A stretch of 64,000 nt of DNA. Source: Astragalus membranaceus (Eukaryota; Streptophyta; Magnoliopsida; Fabales; Fabaceae). The notes beneath the pieces were generated by a model, which was not told the origin of the DNA, did no database searches, and saw nothing but the letters and a program-made list of their open reading frames with translations. The position numbers and the translations under genes were made by a program. Location of the stretch: NCBI GenBank assembly GCA_039519185.1, contig CM076849.1:38052203-38116202 (forward strand), read 5' to 3'. This document shows positions 43,795 to 56,610 of the stretch, piece by piece; within the stretch, counting starts at the first letter, position 1, and each line of letters begins with the position of its first letter.

Positions 43795-46182
43795 CTCACC
43801 CATACACATGTCATTTTCTCGTGAGTAGAACAAACCGCTATTGCATTTACACTCATAACTCCCCCAGGTATTTTTGCATTTGCACTCTGAACACTGGCAG
43901 GCTGATTTCTCTTTGCACTCATTAACATCTGCAACATAATCAGAAAAAGTAGGTTTCAAGTACCTTAACACTCGCTATTAATACAAATTTTGCCTTTTCC
44001 AAACAAACATCTTCATGGTAAAGTCCATTAAGAGTAATAATTCTCTCTTATGTGTATTTACTGTAAACTAGAAAAATCACCAAAAATAGGACAGTGAGTA
44101 CCTTCACACAAGAGGACTCCATCGCCTCTGAACCCAGGTGGACACTCACAACCTTTATTGTACTCATTCTGCATTATCAATTATCAATTCAGAAAAAAGG
44201 AAACAAATGACAGTTAATATCTAGCATATCGGTCTTTCTTCCACCCTTCCTAACCAAAAGCACGCACAAAAGGACAAACAAAACAACATACATGGCAAGC
44301 AGAGTAACGCCTTCCACCTTGCTCTTTACTCCAACAACCTCCATTGTTCACTTCACAACTTAAGACTCCTGAAGCTGTTAAGAAATTCAAAATTCCCATG
44401 CATGATTAGGAATAATGTGTTCTGTTTGGAAGTTGCATTGAGAGGCACATGGAGCACATCTGAATTCAAAAAAGCAATTTACCTTCACAGTGGGTATATC
44501 CATCACCAACAAACTTTACATTGTTTACAACAGGGCATTCACATACTCTTCCTCAGAACGTGTCCTATATTTAGACCAATGCAGACAGTAATCAGAGAAA
44601 AACCCCACATGAAGCAAAAAAACAAAATTAACTTTTCAGAATAATGTGCCTGACAAAGTTCAGTTAACCAAATACCCTGCATGCAGTAATGTTAGAAGAT
44701 TTGTCCTACCAACAACCGCCATTATTTTCCAAACACTCGTTTGTTTCCATATCTGCAAAGAACAATCAGTAAATTGTTAGCTTCACAACAAGATTAAATT
44801 TCAAAGAGTCGGTTGCAAATCTATCTATAATTTTATATAGATTAAAACCTACTAACCAAGACAATCCTTTCATCAAAACTGAAAAACTTGACACCATAAT
44901 GAAGAAATGAGAAAGAAGAAGTGTTCAGTTTTATGATTTTTCTCTTTTGAAATGTATACGGAGTGACAAGTGCCACCTGACATTCACACATCTGAGAGGT
45001 TGCCACTTGAGCTAGGCCTCACGGACGGATTGGGTTTTATGATTTTAAAGCAACAAAAGTTGATAAAATAAGCACCTGAAGTTAAGCAAACTGATGGTTC
45101 AGTGGTCTCTTGGAATCCGGCGCAGATTGCCTTGAGAACTGCTGGTTTTGACAACTGACCTAAAAGCAGTTAAAAAAACAAATTATAAAATAAAATACAG
45201 TTAAATAACCCTGTCAAGATATCTACAAAAGCAACCCCATACCTCTATACTGTCTGTTGTTTATAAAAATGTTTGCATTTTAGAAAATCAACCTGTGCGT
45301 CCTGTTCAGCCTTGAGAATAGGGTTGTCAACATCTGCTTGAGGATCCCCAACACAGTCTTTAATCTTCTTCAGATCAGCACCTGTGAAGTAATTCGAAGA
45401 AAAGAAGGAGAAGGGACAGACAGCTTATCTTAGAATTATGAGATGAGCAAAAGACAAGTTAATTAAGGAACCAAAAGCTCAACCTACCAAGAGATTTAAT
45501 AACTTGAACTGAGCAATCTTCTGTGTATTTATTCTCTTTCATGGGACAACGGATTGAAAAGTCAGTCACATAGTCCCATCATTGCCAAGGCTTTCGACTT
45601 TCATTTGCCACTTTAAAGAAGCAAGCTCTGCGCAAGTTTTGAATAACATCTTTACCATCATACCCTCTATTGTAATCTTGTTCAGGATCTGGAGCACAGT
45701 ATCTTCCATTGTTTATACACTGAGACTTGCACTGTTTGCTTAACTGAAATTCTTTAGGGCAATACCAAGTTATATAGTGAGGGGTAAATTGAGTGAACCC
45801 CTTCTTCTCAAGTAGTTGAGCTGCCCCTTTAAAGCTCTTCAAAAAGTTAATTTGATTGTCACACTTTGTCCCGCGCTCATCGTTGCTATTTGTCCATAAT
45901 TCATACTCAACTCGCTCGTCGGGATGTGGAAGAGCTTCCCTCCAATCAAGATTTATGCGAACCATTTCCCCATTTGAGAGACCCTCCTTGATGCTATCTC
46001 CTAAGGATTTGCTTATAAGAGCAGAAGGAATAGTAATCTTTTCCACATAATCATCATTTACAACATTCCCTTCTTCAGGAGTGTCCATGGTGATCAATGT
46101 TTCTGTCCTGTCATCGGCTACAAGAATAGCTGCTGCTCCACCATTTTGCGCGTTCCATGCCTTCAGAGTGAAGTAGCATTCT
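43795..46182 (-). pseudogene. Captured vacuolar sorting receptor fragment, at least eight exons
   Basis: Exon pieces on the minus strand: 46182-45489 (second half of the PA domain and following region: CYFTLKAWNAQNGGAAAIL, LDWREALPHPDERVEYELWT, CKSQCINNGRYCAPDPEQDY), 45382-45288, 45160-45076, about 44755-44705, 44600-44485, 44375-44290, 44165-44100 and 43927-43796 (calcium-binding EGF: NECKEKSACQCSECKCKNTW). They run from the PA domain to the EGF repeats. Transmembrane and cytosolic parts are missing. Vacuolar sorting receptors are trans-Golgi cargo receptors for vacuolar proteins. Three stops break the frame: TGA after KPWQ (45579-45581), TAG after NNGGCW, and TGA after DTF. Introns are kept, so capture was from DNA. 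Confidence 0.9.
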
Positions 46183-47424
46183 ACCAAAATGACCAAAGAA
46201 TAAATCAACAAACTTTAGCCATTTTTGTGTGGTTCAGTTCCTAACAACCTAGGCGTCATTATAATCAGCGTGGCACCATAACTGTGAAGAGGAAACATGA
46301 ACCTACAAACTTTATCTCATTCAAACAACTACGAACCTACAATAGCAACATAACTGTGAAGAGGAAAAAACACTAACATAAGAGACCACAAAATTATGAA
46401 CAGAAAAACAAAAACATAGGTTGAAGGGGTTTAGGGCTTGGCAAAATAGTTAAACTAAGAACAAAAGGAAACACAACAAAACCAATATACTATGAACACC
46501 AAACTTAAACGAAAACCAAAACTAAAACTAAGAAGGGAAAGAAGTTTGTCTTACACGAAAACAAAACCTAGTAACACAAAACAGTTAGGGTTCAGTAACA
46601 AAAAGACTTCATACCTATTGAAGATGAGGGATTTAGGGTTTGGTTTGGTGTTTGCTCAAACTTGTGCCTTCCACGAAAGTAAAACCTAATATCAGCAAAA
46701 CAAAAGCAAAATCAAATGAATATTATTTTTATTGCAAAACAATTGAAGAAGTTTATCAGAGGATGAGTTGCAAACCGAAAGAGCAGGTGTGTAGAGCGAT
46801 TTGGTTCTCAGTCACAGATGATTCTGATAAGTCCAGATCCGCGTGAGACGGCCTCGTTGTTGTTCGAAAAACTCTCCGAGATAGATTCTTCTTGCAGATC
46901 GAAGGTAGTTGCGCGAAGGAGACGAAGAATCAAGAAATAGAACCAGAAATCAAAACAGAGAAATAGATCATAGGAGAAGAGAGATTAAAAACGAAATAAA
47001 AAGGGGTTAGAATTGTACCATTTCCGACCACTGACGATCGTCGTCCCCTTACGCATCGTCGCTGAAAACAGGGTGAGTTTCCCTCACCGTCGCCGGAGTC
47101 CACCACCAAGAGGTCACCAGCCCTCTCCGTGAGCCTCTCCATCATCTCTTCGTTTTTCTCTCTCTCCCTTTCACGTTTTGGAGGTGGTGGCCGGTGCGGG
47201 TTTCTGTTGGTGTTCGGTGGTTGTGGTTCGCGAGGTGAGAAAGGGGGTTGAACGGAGGGGGAAAGAGAGAGGAGGCTGAGGGTGGTCGTTAGGTCGCGTA
47301 AGGGTTCTGTATCTGAGAGAGGCGTACTGTGCGCGTTGAGAGGAGAAGAAGATCAGTATCTTAGTGAGAGAGAGTGAGGGAGTGATCGTGTGAGGAGCAC
47401 GAGTGAATAATCTATCTAACATAT
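46183..47424. other. CACTA B region upstream of the captured VSR exons
   Basis: Open stretches on the minus strand (47422-47171, 47145-46930) have Ser/Thr/Pro-rich or low-complexity character and no recognised domain. They lie where a transcript through the captured genes would start. The first exons of the VSR gene (signal peptide and N-terminal PA half) were not found. Confidence 0.4.
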
Positions 47425-47700
47425 TTTAGTACTTTAGAAGTCAGGCGTTTATACGCTTGACTTTAAACATTTACCTCTTAATTACAAGTTTGCCACCGTG
47501 TCAACTTATGTAGTCAGGCGCCTGATAGCATGACTTTAAAAGTCTAATTTTTTTGCTATTTGTTCACTTTAGAAGTCAGGCGTGTATTCGCCTGACTTTA
47601 AAACTCGCGAGTTTTACCTCTTAATTACAAGTTTGCCACCGCGTCAACATATAAAGTCAGGCATCTGAGCGCCTGACTTTAAATGTCTAATTCTTTTCCT
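47425..47700. repeat. Right subterminal repeats of CACTA B
   Basis: Pairs of AAGTCAGGC and GCCTGACTT, with two copies of the phrase AATTACAAGTTTGCCACCG (47476, 47622). They match the right end of CACTA A. Confidence 0.85.
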
Positions 47701-47715
47701 GATTTTGCACTAGTG

Positions 47716-48650
47716 CCTCAAGTTCACTTTTCAAGAAAGCTGGGGAGTGAGATACTTTTCCTCAAGTCCGCCCCAGACTCTTCTTTCATTCAACAAATCC
47801 AAGTATTCTGAGGCGTAAAGATTATCCTTCAACTCAACGCGTTTGGTCAATATGAGGCGAGGTAATCTCCCTGGAATTCGCCGCAAGAGAGCAAGACAGG
47901 GCGAGGCGAGCTTCTTTCGGCTCCAACGCGTTTTCATATTCCGAGGTAGGAGGATTCCTCTTTCACTCGACTCTTCTTAAGCAGATTGAGGCATTTTTCT
48001 TTATCTCTCTTCGACACAGGTGTGTGGATTGAAGCGCCCAGGTCCTTACCTCTCCTCGTCGCAGGCGTGCAGGAGCGCTGCGCCTGGTTTTTCTCTCTCT
48101 TCGACGCATATTTGCAAGGAGAGGCGAGGCGCACCTCAACTCGACACACACGGTTAAAGCGGGGCGAGGTGAGGCATTTTTGAGTCCAAAACTCTCTCCC
48201 TTCACCACGGGCTTTCAAGGAAGGAGAGGCGAGGCGCTTTTGAATTTAAAAACTCTCTCTCTTCGACGCGACGCTTCCAAGGAAGGAGAGGCGAGGCGAG
48301 GTGTTCTTCCTCAGCCAACTCAACGCTTCGAAGTCTGCTGAGACGTGAAGATCCTTTCCTTCTTAGTTCCAGGCGCGACGTACATTTCTCTTTCGAGGTA
48401 TGCACCTTCTTCCTATCTTCAAGAATCTCAGTTTTTTACCTCACAGGTACTAATTTTGAACTTGTATCTTTAAGCCAGCTTTGCTTCTATACTCGTGTAT
48501 ATGAGTAGGGTTGTTTTTATGTGCGCTTGCCATACCTTTTCCTTTGTCATCAACGACGTCCTCGGGGAAAGGGGGTTCATCAACAAGTTATCTTTCTATT
48601 TTATAACACTTGTCTTGACTGCCTACCCCTTGTCCTGCAGGTTGTGATTG
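47716..48650. other. Outer element: upstream region of its antisense gene
   Basis: The first about 280 bp are a second copy of 59650-59935. The rest is rich in GAGGCGAGGCG words (47890-48310), in the position where the nested Tat-like element also has GC-rich tandem repeats before its antisense gene. A splice-type CTTGTCCTGCAG precedes the start codon at 48651, so a 5' leader intron is possible. Confidence 0.5.
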
Positions 48651-50479
48651 ATGTCGAGGATGAAGAAGACAACTCGAGTTCATGGGCCATCTCGAGATCC
48701 CACTCATGCTTGGAGGGAGGCTGACTACGAGATTGGTGGCCCATCGGAGGAACCTTCTGAATCTGAGTTCGCGGCTCGGGAGGTGCCTCGTATGACTGTG
48801 TCCTCCTCGTCTGAAGATTCTGATTTTTACTCTGATTTCGAGGTGGTGGAGATGGACGGGGTGAGCTATGATTGGGTTGCACGATTCGTTCAGTCCACTC
48901 GGAGCGTCTACACCCCAGGGTGCGACCTCTCTGATCTGCAGGGCCTGATTGGGAATGATCGGAGGGTGGAAGGAGTTGAGCCGGATGACCGAATTTGCCA
49001 CACTCCTGACAGTCTAAAGTTCATGATGTACCATCGCCCCGTCTCAGATGCATCCCAACTCCTGGGCTTTTGTAAGATCTTTTGAGATTGTGATGAGGGC
49101 TATGAAGAGGAAATGCAGGCTGAGGGTGTTTTTCAGTATCTTTGAGGTGCATCGTAGGCGAGAGCTCTCGGACTCCGGTCCCCGCTATGAATTGGTGACG
49201 CTCCGAGCACGGAAAGACTTCCCGCTCTTCAAACTGCATCGTGATATTCAACAGGCTTGGAGTAGCAAATATTTTTACCTCGTCCCTTCGAGTCAATGTG
49301 CAATGGATAGTCTTGGAGAGTTTGATGGGGATGGAACTTTGATTTGGGAGAAGTCTCCCCTTGGTTAGTCCGATGTTGGTTCCGATCAAGTTAGTGTTGC
49401 ATATGTTATCTCTTCGACTTCATTATCTGACATGGAGCGTAACACTTTGGATATGCTCAAATTCGTTGTTGATCATCTACCCTCCAGGCCTAAGCTCTTC
49501 CAGTGTAGTCTGTTAGGTATCTTGCTTGTTTGTCTATGTCTTTTCTCCTCAATACTTTGTTTTGTGTTAACGCGATTTGCTGCACTTTCTTTTCTCTTTT
49601 TGCAGACGACATGGTTGCTCCACTCTCCTTTGATGACTTGGTGGCGATGGCTGGAAGGGAGACTGCCCCTGGTGCAGAGTCCAGGGCGTCTAGCCTCATC
49701 CCTGCTTCTGCGGTCGCGCCTGCTCGCCCTCCATCAGGGGGTCGACTCAACCTGGGGGCGCCGTTAAGGGCTTTTAAAGAATCCCCCCATGTTGTATCGG
49801 TTTCAAACAAACGGCGAGGCAAAGAAATCATGGAGTCGGTTGATGCTCCAACTAAGTCTTCTGGGAAGCACAAACGTCGCAAAGATCATGGCCTTGGCAG
49901 TTATGTTGGTGATGCGGTTATAGATTTCTCTTCTGCCGACCGTGAGAAGTTTCTTCTTGCTCGCCACACATATGGTTCACCTTGGGTCGGATTTGTATGC
50001 CCCGTGGCAGGCCGAAGCGGGGGGTAGTGAGCTGGGTAATCCTCGTGGATCCACTATTTTCTTGTTGAGTACTTGATGACCCGCTTTGACCATTGTGATT
50101 CCTTTTTATGTAGGAAAGCGAGAGGAGCGAGACTGTCTCCGTGCCGAGGGCCGAAAGCTGCAGAAGGATCTTGATGAGGCTAAGGAAATCATTTCACGTC
50201 TTCGGAAGGATTGAGCTGGCGCCTTTTCTGAGAGGGATAAGGCCCTTACTGCAAGGGGTGAGCATATGAGGAGAGTTCAAGAACTGCAAGGTTAGCTTGA
50301 GGAGGTGAAGCTGGATCTGGAGGAAGTAATGAAGAGAAGGGGTGATGTGGAGGAGCAGGTGAAAGCTGTGGCTTCTCAGACTTTGGACTTTACTTACGAC
50401 GCTTATCAGAAAGCTTTAGCTCATGTTCGTTACATGTATCCTGACGCCGTGCTAGAGCCACTACAAGAATTTTGGGGAT

Positions 50480-50690
50480 TTCCGGCAGAAAAAATCCGCC
50501 GGAAACGGCTAAAATCAACCAAAATTTGGGCGTTACTGGCTGATTTTATCCGCCGGAAATTAACCCGTAGGTAATGGTTACCAACGGAAAATCCGCCGGA
50601 AATGCTAACAAACCCGCCGGTAACATTTTTTTTAAAAAAAAATTAATTTTCAAATCCGCCGGAAACCTAATAGAATCCGCCGGTAATGTT
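50480..50690. repeat. Subterminal repeats of CACTA C, left end
   Basis: ATCCGCCGGAAA and related words recur six or more times. They are probable binding sites for the element's TNPA-like protein. Confidence 0.8.
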
Positions 50691-51171
50691 GTTTTTTTTA
50701 AAAAAAACTGTTTTTTAATTCGTTTATTTAAGAAAATAATATTTATTATCCGTTTACTAAAATATTTATTATTTAATTCGTTTATATAAAAAAACAGTTT
50801 TTTAATTCGTTTATTTAAAAAAAATATTTTTTTTAAAATAATATTTATTATTTTAAAAAAGTTATTTATTATTCGTTTATTAAAATATTTATTATTTAAT
50901 TCCAAAATAAATATTATTAATTTTATAATATAAATATTTATTTTTTAAATAAATACTAATTAAACGAGAATTGAATAGTGTTTTTAAAATGATAAAATTT
51001 GCATAAACATCCATACAAGAAAGTAGTAATTAAAATATATATTACAAAATATAATTTAAAATATCCAAGAATTGAAATTAAAATATCTAATAAAATGACT
51101 AAAACTCCTAGTCATAGTAGCGCTGGGTCGGGTTGTTGTTGGGGTCTGAATTATTGAACCATGTTTCAAAA

Positions 51172-53046
51172 TCAATGTTGAGGTCTAGATCTGTGTTGTG
51201 TTGTTGGGGTTGCTCGGGCCGCTGCTGGGGTTGCTCGGGCTGCTGCTGAGGCTGAGAGTTGAAACCAGAGTACGACTGACCATATATGCGCTGTGGAAGG
51301 AAGGCTGCATCTGCTGCGGTGCGTACAGCTGCCGGGGTTGCTGGAAGACTGGTGCGTACGACTGAAAAGCAGCGCCATAAGCCTGCATCTACTGCGGTGG
51401 ATAAAATGATGATGATGATGATGGCATAGATGGCCTCGATTGAGACATACTATCAAACATTTGCTTCTAGCGCACCTCATTCAACCGCTGTTGCTCCGCA
51501 TTCAACCTCTGCTGCTCCCGCATCTGCTGTATTTCCTGATCATGTTTGTTCTATCGCTCTTCCAACTCACGGGGTTGATCGCTCAATTTCTGCATCAATA
51601 GCTGAACATTGCTTAATTCTGAAGGCGTACGGACATAAGAGTGACCAGTACTTCTGTCTGAAGAAGATGCGTGATTTAGATTTGGAATAATGGAATTTGT
51701 GAAAGCAGGCAGACCCAAACCACCAGCTCCTACTAACCAACCACTTTTTGATGGCCCAACAGATTCCTGTCAAGCAAGAAAAGCCGCTCGACTCTCCTCA
51801 GCGGGATCAATCTCACTGCCACTACTCTGCTAAGTTTCACGATAACTGGCCTGCCAATCATAGAAATGTTCTTGAAAGCAACAACCAATAAATGAATAAC
51901 CATTAGTATGTAATATATAATATAATAAAAACAATATATAAATATAAATATAAATAATTATAAACGTTATTTACTGAAATATTCTTTGACCGGTCTTCAA
52001 GATATTCACCAGTGTCCTATCGCATATGAAGTTGGCAGTACAACTCAAGTAAAGTAGGTGACCGACCAAGGATAGCCTCCTATATATATACATAGTTATT
52101 ATTTAATCTTATTATTTAATAAAATATAAAATACGAATGTATAATATAAATTTAATCAATTATTAAATTTACCAAGCGTCTGTAATGTTCAGCTGCGTTG
52201 ATAGAACCACCCGTGTTTATGCAACCCCCTCTCTCAAAAGCACGATTTTTCTTGGCTTTCTCACATTTTTTTTTATAATTCCCATCGTTCCATTTCAGTT
52301 GGAGCTCATGCCAATCAGAATCACCGATCCACGTCGGCTGCTTATTCTTATTATGGTGTTCCCGGAGCATTTCAGAAAAGCGGTGATAAGCTCTTGTGTT
52401 GAACGCTCTCTCAACTTCCTTCGCCGCATCTGGGTACCATGCCATTTTTTCCTATTTAAACAAATTTAATTAACTTGTTAGTAAAAACAAATTAATCAAT
52501 TCATCAAAATTAAAAAATTAAAAATTAATTAATAGGTAAAAAAACTTACTCTGAATGCATTCCACATCTTGAAATCCTTATCTTTTTTGACCTCCATCCA
52601 ATTCAGCCGGGGTCTAGTGTAATTCGCTTTGATGATGTCTGTGATTGTGTTGGATATAATCCTCCCAGGAATAAACCTGTACATATAAAAAAGATAAATT
52701 TTAGATAATAATTTATATTTAAAGTTGTAATAAATCAAACAAATATCATTAATAAGTTAATAAATACTTACTGCTGGCCAACAACCTTCACTACGATCCG
52801 ACCGTCGGGCGTAACCTCAACCACCTCATTATCAATATTATACTTACGAATCCCATCTGCATCTGGCGGGGGTATGACAGTATCGGGTGGAGGCACAAAT
52901 GGACGGTTCAGCGTACTAGGTCCACTGCCATCCTCCGTACTAGGTGGGGGCACAAATGGACCATTAACAACGACTTGAGTTACACGACGACGACGCCCGC
53001 GAAAAGAAGGTAGGTCATTATCAGATTCTGATCCTGATGATGCCAT
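51172..53046 (-). pseudogene. TNPA-like (Ptta/En/Spm plant transposase family) gene of CACTA C
   Basis: Pieces on the minus strand: start 53046 (MASSGSESDNDLPSFRGRRR, then a Pro-rich segment and GRIVVKVVGQQ, donor near 52770); about 52678-52556 (FIPGRIISNTITDIIKANYT, WMEVKKDKDFKMWNAF); 52445-52170 (WYPDAAKEVERAFNTRAYHR, IGDSDWHELQLKWNDGNYKK); then a Gln/Pro/Ser-rich tail (51700-51172) broken by stops. The middle pieces match the plant Ptta/En/Spm transposase family (Transposase_24), the second protein of many CACTA elements, thought to bind subterminal repeats. The N-terminal exons look clean; the tail is degenerate. Confidence 0.75.
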
Positions 53047-53196
53047 GACTGTATCTATATATATATAATATGATGAATAACATACATGATGAATAGCATA
53101 AATAATGAATAACATAAATGATGAATATATAACATATATGATGAATAACATATGAATCAAGTCTGATCATAAATATAAATATTAATTCATAACAAA

Positions 53197-54411
53197 TTAA
53201 TTAGAATCACATTCTTTCTCGAAATCATCATCATCATCAGATGAGTGAATTCCTAATACACCGACGTGATCGACTGCATCCTCATTATCTGTATCTTCTT
53301 CTTCATTAACTTCATCACCAGTGTTTGGCTCATCACATAAACGGATAATGAGCTCAACTTCAATCACTTCATTTACATTGGACATTTCATCCATTTGATA
53401 TGACACGTCTTCCACTGTGTTATCATTTGTCTCAATGCGATCTCTTGGTTTTGTCTTAATTGCGACACACCAACCACGCCGATCAGTCCGTGTTGATGGA
53501 TAGGAGACATAATAGACTTGTCTCACATTTTCTGCAAAGACGAATGGATCATACAGTCGATATCTACTATTCATTTTAATGTCCGCTGTATCTCTCTTTG
53601 GATTAAACTTTGTTCCTCGAGCGGACGGATCAAACCAATTACAATAAAAAACAACTATCTTTTGACTATAATCTAGATAAGGGTACGCAAGTTCATATAT
53701 GTGTTCAACCACACCATAGAAATCATCTTCGCCTCTCTCAGTGACACCCTTCATGCAAACTCCACTACTGACTGTTTCTCTGCCCTCTATCCATTCCTTA
53801 GTGTGAAATTTGTATCCATTGACAAAATATGTGTGCCATTCTTTAACACATCTTCGAGGACCGTCAGATAAGTTCCTCAAGTGTTGGTTGGTAGGAGTCG
53901 GCGGGAGGGAATACACACGTTGCCTAAACCACATTGGAAAATGCGCATGAATATGAGCAGAAGATTGTTCTTCACTTACTGCCTCTGATGACAAGAACTC
54001 CCTAATAAGAAATTATTAATTGTTACACAACTGTGTACTTTAATTTTTTAACTAATTGAGATAGCTAGGTCGAGAAATACATACTCAATGAATGGTTGGA
54101 CCTCAGTACAGTTTATCAAGACATGAACATGGGCTGAATTTAACTCTTCTTCTGACTCCTTTCCAGACGGACGACCAGGTAGACAAAAGACAGACAAAGC
54201 TAAATGATGTCTTGGACATTCAATTTCCATTTCATTTCGACTACTTCTAGGCGCAAATTCATTCTTGAAATAATAAGAACAAAAATGAGTTGTTTCACGG
54301 TGTAAGTAAGAAGAACATATCGATCCTTCAACTCTAGATTTATTTTTAACTGATCTTTTTGAATCACCCATGAACCTAGAAAATGATATGTTAATAATCA
54401 TCTAATCTAAA

Positions 54412-54465
<54 letters not shown>

Positions 54466-56313
54466 CTGACCTTTCAAACGGATACATCCATCTGTATTGG
54501 ACAGGTCCGCCAAGTTTAGCTTCATATGCGAGATGAACAGGAAGATGCTCCATAGAATCAAAGAAACTAGTTGGAAATATTCTCTCCAACTTGCATAAGA
54601 TAAGTGGGATGTCTTGTTCCATTTTTGTAAGGTCATCCGCTTTTAGCGTTGCAGAACACAAATTCTTAAAGTATTGACTTATTTCAATGAGCGAATTCAA
54701 AACGTGTGTTGGCAACGAACTAAAGGCAATAGGAAGTAAGCACTCCATGAATACATGACAATCATGGTTCTTCATCTCATGTAACCTTCCATTACCCACA
54801 TCGGAACATCTTGCTAAATTAGAAGAATAACCGTCTAGCCTTTTCAACTCAAATCCACCGATAAACTGCTTTCGCTTGCTCCGTAGATAAAGTATAATTG
54901 GCTTTGGGTTTCAGTGTCCTACCGTTAGCTTGCTCAACCAACAACAAATCCTTTTGCCTGCAGTAATGATCCACGTCTTTCCTAGCCTTCTCATTGTCTT
55001 TCGTTTTACCTTTCACGTTCATAATAGTGTTAAATATGTTATCAAAGAAATTCTTTTCAATATGCATTACATCGAGATTGTGTCTCAATAGATTATCTTT
55101 CCAATAACAAAGTTCCCAAAAAATACTTTTTTTGATCCAATTATTCCATAGTCCATAACCATATGGACGGGAAACAACACCCGCAACGACTTCCACAGGA
55201 GGGATATCCTTGACACTGTTCCAAACTTCTTCTGGTGTCAGCCTACGAGGAGGTTCAGCTATTTCAACATTCCCGTTGATGAATGCATATTTTGACTTTC
55301 TAAAAGGATGCTCGGTAGGTAAAAACCTACGGTGCTAGTCAAAGCATGAGGTTTTTCCTCCATATTTAAGTAAAAGCCTTTGTGCCAACCATGCAAATCG
55401 GACACGCCATCTTACCATGTGTCCCCCATCCAGACAACATTCCATACGCAGGAAAGTCATTAATGGTCCACATCAAAGCCGCCTTCATCATGAAATTTTG
55501 TCTTCGTGCTGCATCATAAGTTAAAACAACATTCCACAGCAACTCTCCATCATTTATGCCAAACTCATTGTTATAATAGATCATGCAACCAGACACACAA
55601 CAATCAATTCTTATGGAATTTAAACCAAGCTTCGATACCAATCGTTTAGCATCATACTAACTCTGCGGCAAAAGTCCTCTAACGGGGGTTGCATCCAACA
55701 TCATTTTAGTCATGTATTCCATGCACAATTCCGCAACGTTAAAATGAGACTTAAGACCCAACAACCGAACACACATCGATAACTTAGAGTCTGTAGATCC
55801 TTCAAATAATGGTTTATTTGTCTCACTCAAAAACATATAAAACCTCTGAGCTTCCTCGTTTGGAACTTCTTCAACATCATATTGTGGTTCTTCGAAATCC
55901 AAATTTACACCGACAGCATCAGATATCATCCCCTGAACAACATCAAACGGCTGATATCCTGTAGTCGTTGGATTACTACTTAATGTGGAAGCTACGACTG
56001 GACTTGACATGTGACCTTCTACTTGGACAGGAACATTATCAATCACAGGAACTCCAGCTACTACCTCACCATGACGGGTCCATATCCAATAATTTGGCTT
56101 AAACCCATTATTGTACAAATCAAGTCGAATATCACCTTCCTTTTTTATAGATCGAAATATACATTTGGAGCAAGGACATCTAATTCCACCTTGTCGCTCA
56201 AATTCTTTTTGACGCTTAGCAAAAAGAACAAACTCTTCGACTCCTTGTACAAAACGTCGCTTCAACCCATCTCTTCCAGGATACATTCGATCATACATCC
56301 AACTACGATCCAT
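53197..56313 (-). pseudogene. tnp2-type CACTA transposase with DUF4218 and DUF4216, broken
   Basis: Start at 56313 (MDRSWMYDRMYPGRDGLKRR). Domains in order: transposase-associated Cys-rich domain (IRCPCSKCIFRS); tnp2 catalytic region (LGLNSIRIDCCVSGCMIYYN, LTYDAARRQNFMMKAALMWT, ACPICM, LRHNLDVMHIEKNFFDNIF); DUF4218 (54847-54410; HDCHVFMECLLPIAFSSLP, VHLAYEAKLGGPVQYRWMYP); DUF4216 (53994-53400; KIVVFYCNWFDPS, VYYVSYPSTRTDRRGWCVAI). Lesions: in-frame TAG at 55654-55656, a frameshift near 55365, further frame breaks to 55196, and an AT microsatellite (54416-54466) inside DUF4218. The enzyme would cut the CACTA ends; this copy cannot be full length. Confidence 0.88.
54416..54466. repeat. (AT)n microsatellite inside the transposase gene
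   Basis: An AT run of about 50 bp lies at the edge of the DUF4218 region, probably in an intron. It yields a spurious poly-Ile/Tyr open frame. Confidence 0.95.
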
Positions 56314-56549
56314 TTTTTTGTGTATGTTCCTTATAATACACACAATACAACATATATCATACATGTGTATTAGAACAATACACATTGGTATTTTTATGTT
56401 TGACCAAATATACAAAGTAAATTAAATAAACTATTAATTATCATTTTTGAATATATATTAATATTTTGATTTTCTAGTAAATGGTAACATATTTTTTTAA
56501 TACTAATGATAATCTTTTATAGGTAATAATAATTTTACTTGGGTTTACT

Positions 56550-56561
<12 letters not shown>

Positions 56562-56606
<45 letters not shown>
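56562..56606. repeat. (AT)n microsatellite
   Basis: An AT run in the 5' leader zone of the CACTA C transposase. Confidence 0.95.

Positions 56607-56610
<4 letters not shown>

Larger units (their letters stand above)
24264..47715. mobile_element. CACTA element B, non-autonomous, carrying host gene fragments and two nested elements
   Basis: The termini are CACTAGTGCAAAA at 24264 and its complement TTTTGCACTAGTG ending at 47715. The 3 bp target duplication CCT (24261-24263, 47716-47718) is perfect. The flanks continue the outer gypsy element, as its duplicated segment at 59.65 kb shows. Removing the gypsy element (24954-35440) and CACTA A (36482-42636) with one copy of each target duplication leaves about 6.8 kb. 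Both ends have subterminal arrays of AAGTCAGGC/GCCTGACTT words, the expected type of TNPA binding site. Instead of transposase the body holds minus-strand fragments of a vacuolar sorting receptor and a purple acid phosphatase. Confidence 0.88.
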
